From Sphingosinicella humi (GTDB lineage Bacteria; Pseudomonadota; Alphaproteobacteria; Sphingomonadales; Sphingomonadaceae), in contig NZ_QFFF01000001.1 of the NCBI RefSeq assembly GCF_003129465.1, forward strand, positions 620,001-684,000: a DNA stretch of 64,000 nucleotides. Reading direction: 5' to 3'. Of this stretch, positions 33,004 to 41,699 are shown piece after piece. Position 1 is the first letter of the stretch. Every line of letters starts with the position of its first letter. The translations under genes were made by a program, and so were the position numbers. The notes beneath the pieces are model-generated. The model was given only the letters and a program-made list of their open reading frames with translations, was not told where the DNA came from and did no database searches.

Positions 33004-33833
33004 TGGAAGCCGACGACACGATCGAGCGGCTCGTGAGGGCGCCTTTGGCGGCATTCGCGGATCCGAGGCCCGGCATTATGCGCCAGCTTATCGACCCAGC
33101 GGTGACGCCTGATCGGACTCGCCTGCGGCGCCTCGATCAATTGCCGGAGGCTGGCGACGAACTCGTCAGCATGGGCGACATGTTCGTCACCAAACATGGC
33201 GGCTCGATCCGGACCTTCACCGGCAACCTTGCCCACGAGAATGGTTGGTGGCCGTCCTTCAAGCGCCGCCGCCTCCAATATTGGGAGGGGATGACGCAGC
33301 GCGCCTACCTGCTGCGGTGCGAGGTCGATCCCGATGTCGACTGGGCACAAAGCGAGGCCCGTCGCTTCGAATTCCCTCTCGGCGGCCGCAGGCACCGCTA
33401 CACATGCGACGTCGAGGTGCGGAAAACCGATGGCTCCACGGAGATCGTCGAGCTCAAGCGCGACGAACGTGATCTCGACGACGATGATTATCGCCTGACC
33501 CTTGCTGGCGTGGCCGAAATCTGTCGACGGTGCGGGTGGACGTTCAAGATCGTCCTCGCCGGCGAAATCTTCACCGGTCGTCATCACCGGCAGAACGTCG
33601 AACTCTTCCAGTCCCGGCGCTTCGCCCGCGTCGGCCCCGAACATCTCCGGCGCCTCGAAGACTTCGCATACCGCCATGGTCAGGAAAGCACCTATGGCGA
33701 GCTCTCGGAGGTTCTCGAACCGGACTTCGCTCCTGCAGGCAAAGCCGTCCTTCAGGCTCTGCTCGTGCGGCGGCGGGTGAACATCGATCTGACCCAGCTT
33801 CTCTACGAAGAGACGCCTGTGCAGATCATCTAA
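33003..33833 (+). CDS. tnsA: TnsA-like transposon endonuclease
   Basis: The 276-aa product has the restriction-endonuclease-like TnsA core: E95 (QYWEGMTQRAY), D136 (RYTCDVEV) and ExK at E150-K152 (EIVELKRDE), then a C-terminal winged-helix-like region. In Tn7, TnsA cuts the 5' ends of the element while TnsB cuts the 3' ends, allowing cut-and-paste movement. The ATG at 33003 gives a protein close in length to Tn7 TnsA (273 aa); an ATG at 32904 in the same frame would add 33 residues. It is the first large gene of a four-gene tns operon. Confidence 0.87.
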   Translation: MEADDTIERLVRAPLAAFADPRPGIMRQLIDPAVTPDRTRLRRLDQLPEAGDELVSMGDMFVTKHGGSIRTFTGNLAHENGWWPSFKRRRLQYWEGMTQRAYLLRCEVDPDVDWAQSEARRFEFPLGGRRHRYTCDVEVRKTDGSTEIVELKRDERDLDDDDYRLTLAGVAEICRRCGWTFKIVLAGEIFTGRHHRQNVELFQSRRFARVGPEHLRRLEDFAYRHGQESTYGELSEVLEPDFAPAGKAVLQALLVRRRVNIDLTQLLYEETPVQII

Positions 33834-33942
33834 CCGCACCACCCAAACAAGGAGACAGCCAAGGCGCCTGCAAGCGCCTGAATCCTCGCTGCGCCCTCGG
33901 CGCAGCGATCGAGAAAACTATTGCCAACAGGGGAAACACAAC

Positions 33943-36135
33943 ATGGCACACTATAACTATCCGCGAAACGCCATCATCGAGATCGATGGGGCTCCATACA
34001 AATATTTGGGCGCGACCATTCCTGGTCGTGTCCACCTTATGCATCTCCATTCCGGCGAGCCGTATCGCATCACCGGTCCGACCGGCCAGCTCGAACTCCT
34101 GACGCCTGAGGCCTACGACGAGCTGCTGCTCGATGGTCGCCTGATCGTTAAGGAGCCGGAAAGCGCCATTCTGGCTCGGAAGATCGCCTCCGACGCCGAA
34201 TGGGACATGGCCGACTGCGAAGCTCTTGATCCCAACGCTCGCAAAATGCTGGTCCAGTGCCAGATCCTGGATGACCATGGGGTCAAGAACGGCGTGAAGG
34301 CCATCACGATAGGCCTCACCGACCATTGGACCGATGAGCTTCGCCAGAAGTTCGGCGAACATGATAACCCCCACACGATCAAGCGGTGGCGCTCCGAGCG
34401 CGGCGCTATCGGCAATCGCAACGGCCGCGACATGGTCCGGATGTGGGGCAAGGTGCCGCGCGCTCCCTACTCCGACGATGTCGTTGAGGAGACGAAGCAA
34501 AAGGCGGCGCTTCGCTACTACACGTTGCAAACGAGCTACGTCGATGCCCATGCCGAGGTCTCTGACGAGATCCAGGCGATCAACGAAGGCCGGTCAGAAC
34601 AGTATCCGAAGCCCGAACGGCCCTATCGCTGCCCTTCGTATGACACCGTCCGCCGCGCCTGCATCGCGCTTGAATGCGCGGACACGGTCGAAGCCCGCGA
34701 CGGCAAGGAGGGCGTCAAGGCCGACTGGCGCGGCTCTGGAAAACCGCTCACAGCGAGCCGGGCGCTTGAGCTCTGTATCATCGATCACACGCCGCTCTCT
34801 GGCTACTTCGTTGTCGATCCCGAGCGCGAGATGATTGCGGGCCAGCCGTGGTTGTCAGTCATGATCGACGTCCACTCTGACGCCATTCTCGCCCACTTGA
34901 TTTCCTACCTTCCACCGTCGGTCTGGACGGTCGGCGAGCTGCTTCGGCGGGCGAGTCTTCCGAAGCGGCCGCCGCCTTGCTTCATCGAGCGCTACCCTAT
35001 CCTCCGGCGTATTTGCGGAAAGCCCGCCGAGGTCATCGTCGACAATGCGGCGGAATTTCGCAGCCAGGCCTTCGAGGACGCAGCGAAGGCGGCCGGCTTT
35101 GCCGTTCGGCGCTGTCCGATCAAGAAGCCGACCTATCGCGCCATCGGGGAACGGGTTTTCCCCACTCTCCAGCTGAAGATGACAAAGTCAATTCCAGGTG
35201 CAATCAAGCCAATCGCGCTCGCGCGAAAGCTTGGTCACAATCCGGAGAAGGAAGCCCTTGCCACTACCGGGGAGCTGGAGGCATTGGGGAACTACGCGGT
35301 CGCCGAATACCACATCGAGACGCATGAAGGACTGCACGGGCGACAACCCGCCCTCGTCTTCGAAAAGAGCGTCAACAAGCATGGCATAGACCTTATCCAT
35401 GACCTCAGGGGCTTTCAGCTCGAGTGCCTCGATGTCCGTCTCGGAGTGCAGATTTCCAAGTCCGGGGCGCGCCTCTTCAGCCTCCGTTACCAATGCGCTC
35501 GTGCCGTGCCGGCGTTGCTCAACGACCTCGTGCCAGTGGAGCCCCGGCGACAGCGGCGGGACGAGGCGACGGCCACCGTCAAGGTAAAGTTCGACCCGCA
35601 GGACATCTCCGTCATCTACGTCTGGAACCGCGTCACCAAGAAGTATGTGACGCTCCGCTGCGCCGACGAAACCTACGCCGACGGCATGCCGTTGTGGTTC
35701 CACGAGCAGATCCAGCAGGCTGCCCGCGCCGAGGCTGAGGCCTTCAACACCGAGGAAGAACGGCTCGCTGCCCGCGCCAAGCGCATCAAGGCGATCCGCA
35801 ACATCTCGCCCGAGGCAAAACAGCGCGAACGGAAGCTTGTGGCGCGGCTCTACGAGATTCCGCGTCTTCGTCAGATCACCGGCAACCTCGTTCATCTGCA
35901 CACCGACGAACCAGAGGCCGTCTCGCTCGAGGATTTCATCTCTCACGACCTCGCCGCAACCACGATGCTCGACGACGAGATTCTCGCGCCACGCCTTCCC
36001 GTCGCCGAACCTCGCAAGCGCAAGCGCAAGGACCGCGACAGCCGCGATGCAGGCCAACCGCATCAATCGGCGCAGCAGTCCACCCAAACGCCCCAGCGGC
36101 CCCGCACTCGCCGGGTCAGCGGCAGCTATAATTAA
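33943..36135 (+). CDS. tniA: TniA/TnsB-like DDE transposase
   Basis: The 730-aa product has N-terminal DNA-binding regions, an RNase-H-like catalytic core and a C-terminal beta-barrel plus basic tail (EPRKRKRKDRDSRDAG) for contact with the ATPase. The triad is D281 (CIIDHTP), D367 (VIVDNAAEF) and E403 (AIGERVF), giving exactly 35 residues between the last two, the classic DD(35)E. It cuts and joins the 3' ends of the element. The segment RPYRCPSYDTVRRACI resembles the HTH segments of the two inactive relatives upstream. Length is close to Tn7 TnsB (702 aa). Confidence 0.92.
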   Translation: MAHYNYPRNAIIEIDGAPYKYLGATIPGRVHLMHLHSGEPYRITGPTGQLELLTPEAYDELLLDGRLIVKEPESAILARKIASDAEWDMADCEALDPNARKMLVQCQILDDHGVKNGVKAITIGLTDHWTDELRQKFGEHDNPHTIKRWRSERGAIGNRNGRDMVRMWGKVPRAPYSDDVVEETKQKAALRYYTLQTSYVDAHAEVSDEIQAINEGRSEQYPKPERPYRCPSYDTVRRACIALECADTVEARDGKEGVKADWRGSGKPLTASRALELCIIDHTPLSGYFVVDPEREMIAGQPWLSVMIDVHSDAILAHLISYLPPSVWTVGELLRRASLPKRPPPCFIERYPILRRICGKPAEVIVDNAAEFRSQAFEDAAKAAGFAVRRCPIKKPTYRAIGERVFPTLQLKMTKSIPGAIKPIALARKLGHNPEKEALATTGELEALGNYAVAEYHIETHEGLHGRQPALVFEKSVNKHGIDLIHDLRGFQLECLDVRLGVQISKSGARLFSLRYQCARAVPALLNDLVPVEPRRQRRDEATATVKVKFDPQDISVIYVWNRVTKKYVTLRCADETYADGMPLWFHEQIQQAARAEAEAFNTEEERLAARAKRIKAIRNISPEAKQRERKLVARLYEIPRLRQITGNLVHLHTDEPEAVSLEDFISHDLAATTMLDDEILAPRLPVAEPRKRKRKDRDSRDAGQPHQSAQQSTQTPQRPRTRRVSGSYN

Positions 36136-36146
36136 GGATCATCACC

Positions 36147-37118
36147 ATGGCACAAAAATCAAACATCCAGTCCGCTGACACCATCTGCATTGATGACGAG
36201 GAGGGGCGCCCTGAGCGCCCCTCCGACCGGTCCCGCCGGGTCGCCGAAGCGCGGGCGAGTTTCCGGGACATCCTCCTCCCTTATCCTCGTCAGGACGAGC
36301 TTGTAGCGGCCTTGGACGAACTCCGCCTTACGGGCCTGCTCACCAAAGGTAAGCCACAGGGCGGCGTCCGCCTGATCGCCGAGACTGGCTCTGGAAAAAC
36401 GATCGGCGCGGAGCGTTTCAAAACCTATGTCGAAGCCGCCGAGGAGCATGATCCTCGCTCCAAGCCGATCGTCATCGCCACCATCGATGGCAGCGGCACC
36501 ACCAGGTCCATTCCGGCCAGCATCCTCAAGGCTATGGAAGTGCCCCGGCCCGAGCAGGGCACGGAGCCGGTGCTGTGGATGCGGGCAATCGACGCGCTCC
36601 GCCGCTCCGAAACGCAAATCCTGATCATCGACGAGTTCAATCGCGCGGCGCGGCGGCCCACAATGAGCTCGGCAATCGCGACCGCTCTTCGCGACCTCAT
36701 GGACCAGGGCGTTGCGCCGCTTGCGTTCCTCGCGACCGAGGAGGCCCGCGACGTTTTCAGGCGCAGCCCTGATCTTGCAGGCCGCCTCGATGCTCCGGTG
36801 ACAATGAATCCGTTGGACTGGCTGATCGAGGAGGATCGCGACCTCTTTATGGATTTTCTCGCCGGCCTGGACGAGGAGATGGTCGAGCGCGGTATTCTTC
36901 GCGTCAGCTCCGGCCTGGCAGAGCCGGAGTTGGCTCGTCTTCTGTGCGAGGCCTCAAACGGCAATATCCGGCAAATTTCTCACATCGTTGAAACCGCCAT
37001 GGCGGCCGTCGTTCGCCGGGACGATGACGCGATCAGCCGCGACGACCTGTCGGTGGCAGTGGATGAATGGTCCATCCCGAACCAGTGCATCGGCTACAAC
37101 CCGTTCGAGGCGGCCTAA
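36147..37118 (+). CDS. tniB: TniB/TnsC-like AAA+ ATPase
   Basis: The 323-aa product has Walker A LIAETGSGKT (about residues 76-85) and Walker B ILIIDEFNRAAR (about 158-169), with sensor segments downstream. TnsC/TniB ATPases form filaments on DNA, connect the target selector to TniA and give target immunity. It starts 11 bases after tniA and runs into tniQ (two bases apart). Confidence 0.92.
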   Translation: MAQKSNIQSADTICIDDEEGRPERPSDRSRRVAEARASFRDILLPYPRQDELVAALDELRLTGLLTKGKPQGGVRLIAETGSGKTIGAERFKTYVEAAEEHDPRSKPIVIATIDGSGTTRSIPASILKAMEVPRPEQGTEPVLWMRAIDALRRSETQILIIDEFNRAARRPTMSSAIATALRDLMDQGVAPLAFLATEEARDVFRRSPDLAGRLDAPVTMNPLDWLIEEDRDLFMDFLAGLDEEMVERGILRVSSGLAEPELARLLCEASNGNIRQISHIVETAMAAVVRRDDDAISRDDLSVAVDEWSIPNQCIGYNPFEAA

Positions 37119-37119
37119 T

Positions 37120-39000
37120 ATGGGGGTCTATACCAGCATCACCAAAGCGCCCTGGCGTGTCGAGGCTCCCCTCCAGCCCATTGGAGGGGAGTCGCTGGAC
37201 GGCTTCATTGCCCGCGTCGCCGCTGCGAGCTGGATCGATAACGCGCTCACCATCACCAACCTGGCGGGCGTCACCTACGGGCACAAGCCGACACTCGCTA
37301 CGCACGGCTGGGACGGCTTGCCGATACTTGCCGACTGTCTCCAGGTCGATGTGGAAGAACTCCGTTGCCGCTCCTATCCCGCGATCGAGGGCACGGACCG
37401 GCGGCAGTTCTTCGGTGTGGAAGTTGAACGGCGAGACATCGAGACCCGCGTGCGCCGGTTCGCTCCAGCCTCGTTGGCGTTATCACCCCATCATCGCGCC
37501 ATGTGGCAGCTGAGACCTTTCCCATTCTGCTCGGAGACCTGGCAGTATCTCGTCGACCAGTGCCCGCGATGCGGTGCCGTTCAGCGCTGGTATCACGCCA
37601 ATGGCATCGACCGGTGCGATCAATGCGTCGAAGAGCTCTCCCTGGCACCAGCAGAAACTGTTCCGGATGAGGAACGGCCTGCCCTGCGATTTGCGATCGG
37701 GCTGGTTCATGCGGACCCAGCGCTTCGGCAGCGGAGTCTTTTCGAACTTCCGGCCGAATTGCAGGCGCTCGGACCGGCGGCTGCCTTCGAACTCCTGGTG
37801 CGCCTGACGACCTTGGTCGACGGAGAGATGGCCAAGAACCGTGTGGGCACCTTCTCGACTTGGTCGCTCCCCGCAGCAAGGATAACGTCAGCAATAGCGC
37901 GAGCCTGGCCGCTCTTGGCCGGCTGGCCAGGTGCCGTGACCGAGTTCATGGGCGAGCGCATTCAAACGGCGCCAACTCGGCACGTCGACGGCAACGAAGG
38001 ACTGTCGGTCCGCTTCCTGAAGCTCCCGCGAGTGCCTGGCCTTCGCCAAGACGTGGCTGATGCGATCGCTCGCCTGAGGCTGTCCGTCCAACTCGACGGC
38101 CCCGAACAATGTCTTTTCAAGGAACGCACCATGGGCATCAAGGAGGTCGCCGCCGCGCTCGGCCGTGGAACAAAGGAAACCGCTGAAATTCGCCGGCAAG
38201 GTGGGCTGAAAACGATCTTCGCTATCAAGGAGAAGCGGCCCGTGGCTCTCTTCGACGCCGCCGAGGTGCGCTCCATTTCGTCCTTCATCAAGGAACGGCT
38301 AGGCTTCGCTGCCGCCTCTTGGCGCATCGGGATTTCGTATCATGGTGTCGAGCAACTGGTCACCATGCGACTGTTGGCGACCACAGAGGATCGCTACTGC
38401 CAAGTTCGTTATGGTTCTCGTCAGACCACCGAAACCGCGATGGACGACTTCCGTTGTCGCTTGCAGCGCGCAAGTGAAGACATCCCCTGCACGGCCCCGA
38501 TCACGCTTCGGAAGGCAGCCCTGGCAATCGGTGGGCGGCTAAAGCCTTGGGGGCCAATATTTCATGCCCTCCTCACCGGCGGCATTCCGTTTCAGCTGAA
38601 CGATGAAGATGGTCCACTGACGGAACGGATCATCGTTGACCGATCTGCCATTTCGCAGCTTATTGCCCTCGAGTTCGCCGCCTCCGACTATCCCGAGTCG
38701 ACGTTCGAATACTCGATGACGCGCTTCGACGCCGGCGAAACCCTCAACGTCGGGCCTAAGGCATACACTCCCGTGATCAACGCGATCATCGGCAGGTCGG
38801 CCGAGGCGAAGTTCGTCCGCGTCCACGATGTCCTTCAACTCGCAACGACGCACATCAGCGCGCCAGAGATCGGTGCACGGCTCGGCATCAGTTCACGATC
38901 CGCCTTCAACTTGGCTAGCAGAATCGGTGTCACGTTCCTTGGCGAGGCAGGCTGGTGCCGCCGGGATGCCGAGAAGCTCATCTTCGCCGACGCGGCCTGA
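37120..39000 (+). CDS. tniQ: TniQ/TnsD-like target-selection protein
   Basis: The 626-aa product starts with the TniQ domain (LQPIGGESLDGFIARVA) and a zinc-binding group (C137, C148-x2-C151, C166-x2-C169; QCPRCG ... RCDQC). The C-terminal half has two or more HTH-like segments (MGIKEVAAALGRGTKETAEI; ISAPEIGARLGISSRSAF). It is longer than Tn5053 TniQ and Tn7 TnsD, so it probably reads a specific chromosomal site directly. The ATG at 37120 overlaps the end region of tniB; the longer frame from 36988 lies within tniB. Confidence 0.9.
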   Translation: MGVYTSITKAPWRVEAPLQPIGGESLDGFIARVAAASWIDNALTITNLAGVTYGHKPTLATHGWDGLPILADCLQVDVEELRCRSYPAIEGTDRRQFFGVEVERRDIETRVRRFAPASLALSPHHRAMWQLRPFPFCSETWQYLVDQCPRCGAVQRWYHANGIDRCDQCVEELSLAPAETVPDEERPALRFAIGLVHADPALRQRSLFELPAELQALGPAAAFELLVRLTTLVDGEMAKNRVGTFSTWSLPAARITSAIARAWPLLAGWPGAVTEFMGERIQTAPTRHVDGNEGLSVRFLKLPRVPGLRQDVADAIARLRLSVQLDGPEQCLFKERTMGIKEVAAALGRGTKETAEIRRQGGLKTIFAIKEKRPVALFDAAEVRSISSFIKERLGFAAASWRIGISYHGVEQLVTMRLLATTEDRYCQVRYGSRQTTETAMDDFRCRLQRASEDIPCTAPITLRKAALAIGGRLKPWGPIFHALLTGGIPFQLNDEDGPLTERIIVDRSAISQLIALEFAASDYPESTFEYSMTRFDAGETLNVGPKAYTPVINAIIGRSAEAKFVRVHDVLQLATTHISAPEIGARLGISSRSAFNLASRIGVTFLGEAGWCRRDAEKLIFADAA

Positions 39001-39010
39001 CCCCTCATAA

Positions 39011-39040
39011 CGGCGCGGTCCTCGTTAAGGGGCCGCGCCG
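39011..39040 (+). terminator. hairpin after tniQ
   Basis: CGGCGCGG (39011-39018) pairs with CCGCGCCG (39033-39040), and CCCCT/AGGGG bases nearby could extend it. It starts 10 bases after the tniQ stop and lacks a T-run. It probably ends the tns transcript. Confidence 0.5.
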
Positions 39041-39130
39041 ATGCGCCCCGCCCGCTGGGCTATCTCACCTCCAGATCCCATATTTGCCTCAGTCGCGGCC
39101 GCGCGACGACTGACTGCTAAGCGCGAAGGA

Positions 39131-39240
39131 GCAAACTTCTGCAATCAACCCTGGGGATAGGCGCAAGCTTGTGCATGCTCCCGGATGCAAGTTAGACCAT
39201 CCCCCAGAGGCGCGAGGTGCAATCATATCGACGCGTCACA
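39131..39240 (-). repeat. putative transposon end with TTGC repeats
   Basis: Read on the minus strand from 39240 the sequence begins TGTGACGCG and contains repeated TTGC cores (GATTGCAC, ACTTGCAT, GCTTGCGC, GATTGCAG) spaced 22-32 bp. Tn7-family ends begin TGT and carry an array of TnsB-binding sites. An imperfect inverted repeat CTGGGGAT / ATCCCCCAG also lies here (39150-39208). The array is weak and no matching second end was found, so this is a candidate only. No other gene is visible between 39001 and 39240. Confidence 0.4.
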
Positions 39241-39411
39241 TTCCGCCACTCGCTGCGAAACGTCGTCGGGCTGACCGGAGCGGGTGAGCGCCTGACGCTG
39301 ATGGTCCTGCGCTCCGTCGAGCGCGAGGAGATTTCGGTGACGGTCGCCCATGATCCTGCCCTGCTCGTCACGCGCGTTCATAGGGTCAGATGGACAGAAT
39401 TTGGCCGATGA
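39241..39411 (+). pseudogene. possible truncated chromosomal ORF next to the element end
   Basis: An open frame of 56 codons (FRHSLRNVVGLTGAGERLTL onwards) has strong coding-like third-position GC up to about 39385 but no credible start or ribosome binding site, and no recognisable family. It begins at the putative element end, so it may be the 3' remnant of a gene interrupted by insertion. The following 60 bases up to the TonB-receptor gene hold nothing evident. Confidence 0.3.
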
Positions 39412-39474
39412 TCTAAGGGCCCCAGTCATCGCGCGCCGAAGCCTTGAGGCCGTGCCGAATAGTTGGGAGTAGCC

Positions 39475-41517
39475 GTGCCGCGCCGCCTGATCTCGGCATT
39501 GTGCCTTTCCGCCGCGGCGCCGCTTTACGCCCAGCCTGCCGACATCGTCGTCACCGGACGCGGGCTCGATGAGAGCCTGGGCGACGCGGTCTATTCCACC
39601 GTCGTCATCGATCGGGCACGGCTGACCGATTCCGCCTCGGGGCGAATGGACGAGATATTGAAGGATGTGCCGGGGCTGCAGCTGTTCCGGCGGTCCGACG
39701 CGCGCTCGGCCAATCCGACCAGCCAGGGCGTGACCCTGCGCGCGCTCGGCGGCAACGCGTCGAGCCGGGCGCTGCTGATCCTCGACGGCGTGCCACAGAC
39801 CGATCCGTTCGGCGGCTGGATCAGTTGGCCGGCCTACGACCCGGAACGGCTTGGCGAGGTGCGAGTGACGCGCGGCGGCGGCAGCGGTGTCCATGGCTCC
39901 GGTGCGCTCGCCGGCACGATCGAGCTGCTGAGCGCCGACCCCGAGGATCTGGACGGCACACGGGCGAGCCTCGCTTACGGCAGCCGCGACAGCATCGACG
40001 CGTCCGCCGGCATCGGCGTGGAACTGGGAAGCGGCTTTCTGACGCTTTCGGGCGACTATGGCCGGGGCGACGGCTTCATCCCCATTGTGGAAACACAGCG
40101 CGGGCCGGTGGACCGCCCCTCGCCTTATGAACAGGCGAGCGCGAGCCTGCGGGCGGTGGCGCCGCTTTCGGCCGGAGTGGAGCTGCAGGCGAACGGCCTC
40201 CTCTTCCGCGACGAGCGCGAGCGCGGCGTGCCGTTCACCGGCAACAGCACGACCGGGGCGGACGCGTCGCTGAGGCTGGTCGGCGAGCGCTGGTCGGCGC
40301 TCGGCTACGTCCAGACGCGCGACTATTATAACAGCTTCGCGAGCGTCGAGGACGATCGCAGCGCGGCGGCGCGGGTGGCCGAGCAATATTGCGTGCCTTC
40401 GACGGGCGTCGGCGCGCGGGCCGAATATCGCCCGCCGCTCGGCGACCATATCGAGCTCCGCCTCGGCGGCGACTGGCGCGAGACGGAGGGGCGGACGGAG
40501 GAGCGATTCCTGTTCGTCGACGGCGTCGGCACGCGCGGTCGGGTCGCCGGCGGCCGGACCCGCACCTTGGGCGGCTTCGCGGAGATCGGCTGGGAAAACG
40601 GATCGCTTACCCTGACCGGCGGCGCCCGGATCGACCGCTGGTGGATCGAGGACGGCGCGCTCCTCGAGCGGGTGTTCGCCACCGGGGAGATATTGAACGA
40701 TGTCGCCTTCACAGATCGCGCCGGCTGGGAGCCGACCGGCCGGGCCGGGGTTGCCTGGCGCGCTGCCGAGGCGGTGACGGTGCGGGCGGCGGGCTATCTC
40801 GGTTGGCGCCTGCCGACCCTGAACGAGCTCTTTCGTCCCTTTCGGGTCGGCGCCGACGCGACGGCGGCCAATGCCGAGCTGGCACCGGAGCGGCTGCGCG
40901 GGGCCGAGCTGGGGATCGACGTCCGGCCAGTGCCGAACGCGCGGATCGGCGCCACCTTATTCGTCAATCGCCTCGAGGATGCCATTGCCAATGTGACGCT
41001 TGGCCGGGGACCTGGAATGTTCCCGGGCGTCGGCTTCGTCGGCCCGAGCGGGACCTTCAGCCAGCGCCGCAACTTGGGCGCCATCGATGCGCGCGGCGTG
41101 GAGATAGATGGCGCGGTCAATTTTGGCGCATGGTCGCTTTCGGCCGGCTATGCATTCGTCGATGCCGAGGTGAGCGCCGGCGGTCTGGCCCGGCCGCTCG
41201 ATGGTCTGAGACCCGCGCAGACGCCGAGGCACAGCCTGGCCTCGACGCTGGCATGGCAAGATGGCGGCGGCGCCCGCGCCTCCCTCACCGCCCGCTATGT
41301 CGGCGCCCAGTTCGAGGACGACCTCAACACCCAGAGCTTGCCCGACGCGCTGACCTTCGACGCCGCTGCGAGCTTGCCGGTGACGCCGGCGCTAACCGTC
41401 GAGGCGCGGGCGGAGAATCTGACCGACGCGCGCGTCCTGGCGGGGATCTCGGGCGATGGTCTCATCGAACGTGCGACTCCGCGCACCTTGTGGATCGGCC
41501 TCCGCTACAGCCGCTAG
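39475..41517 (+). CDS. TonB-dependent outer-membrane receptor
   Basis: The 680-aa product has a signal peptide (LISALCLSAAAPLYAQ), a plug domain (VYSTVVIDRARLTDSASGRM, then VTLRALGGNASSRALLILDG) and a C-terminal beta barrel ending in WIGLRYSR. It imports a ligand with TonB energy; the ligand is not evident and no cobalamin riboswitch or Fur-type gene is adjacent. The GTG at 39475 follows a GGGAG site; a TTG at 39463 would lie on that site. Confidence 0.9.
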   Translation: MPRRLISALCLSAAAPLYAQPADIVVTGRGLDESLGDAVYSTVVIDRARLTDSASGRMDEILKDVPGLQLFRRSDARSANPTSQGVTLRALGGNASSRALLILDGVPQTDPFGGWISWPAYDPERLGEVRVTRGGGSGVHGSGALAGTIELLSADPEDLDGTRASLAYGSRDSIDASAGIGVELGSGFLTLSGDYGRGDGFIPIVETQRGPVDRPSPYEQASASLRAVAPLSAGVELQANGLLFRDERERGVPFTGNSTTGADASLRLVGERWSALGYVQTRDYYNSFASVEDDRSAAARVAEQYCVPSTGVGARAEYRPPLGDHIELRLGGDWRETEGRTEERFLFVDGVGTRGRVAGGRTRTLGGFAEIGWENGSLTLTGGARIDRWWIEDGALLERVFATGEILNDVAFTDRAGWEPTGRAGVAWRAAEAVTVRAAGYLGWRLPTLNELFRPFRVGADATAANAELAPERLRGAELGIDVRPVPNARIGATLFVNRLEDAIANVTLGRGPGMFPGVGFVGPSGTFSQRRNLGAIDARGVEIDGAVNFGAWSLSAGYAFVDAEVSAGGLARPLDGLRPAQTPRHSLASTLAWQDGGGARASLTARYVGAQFEDDLNTQSLPDALTFDAAASLPVTPALTVEARAENLTDARVLAGISGDGLIERATPRTLWIGLRYSR

Positions 41518-41699
41518 TTCAGCGGAGAGACACAAGCTTATCCGGAAGACGACAGTCGAATTTTCACCATCGTTAGTCTTTATCCGACGTTAACCAATGC
41601 CCCCCATACAAAGTCTCGTCACACGGAAGAGCCGTGAACGGGGGGAATGAACTTTGATGTGTCGCGTTCAGCGCTCCAGGCAGAAGAGCGCGTAAACCA

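Larger units (their letters stand above)
32746..39240 (+). mobile_element. Tn7-like transposition module (boundaries partly inferred)
   Basis: A contiguous tnsA-tniA-tniB-tniQ operon with intact active sites defines a Tn7-like element. The right boundary is suggested by repeats and an ACA end near 39240, after which chromosomal genes follow. The left boundary was not found. The two inactive transposase-like genes and possibly all metal genes from the window start may belong to the same element as cargo. Confidence 0.6.

Noticed and set aside
39001-39474. Possible cobalamin riboswitch before the TonB receptor
   Set aside because: No B12-box or the usual conserved junction sequences could be seen.
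39223-40449. 408-aa minus-strand frame opposite the TonB receptor
   Set aside because: Ala/Arg/His-rich antisense product with no family resemblance; the plus-strand receptor is certain.
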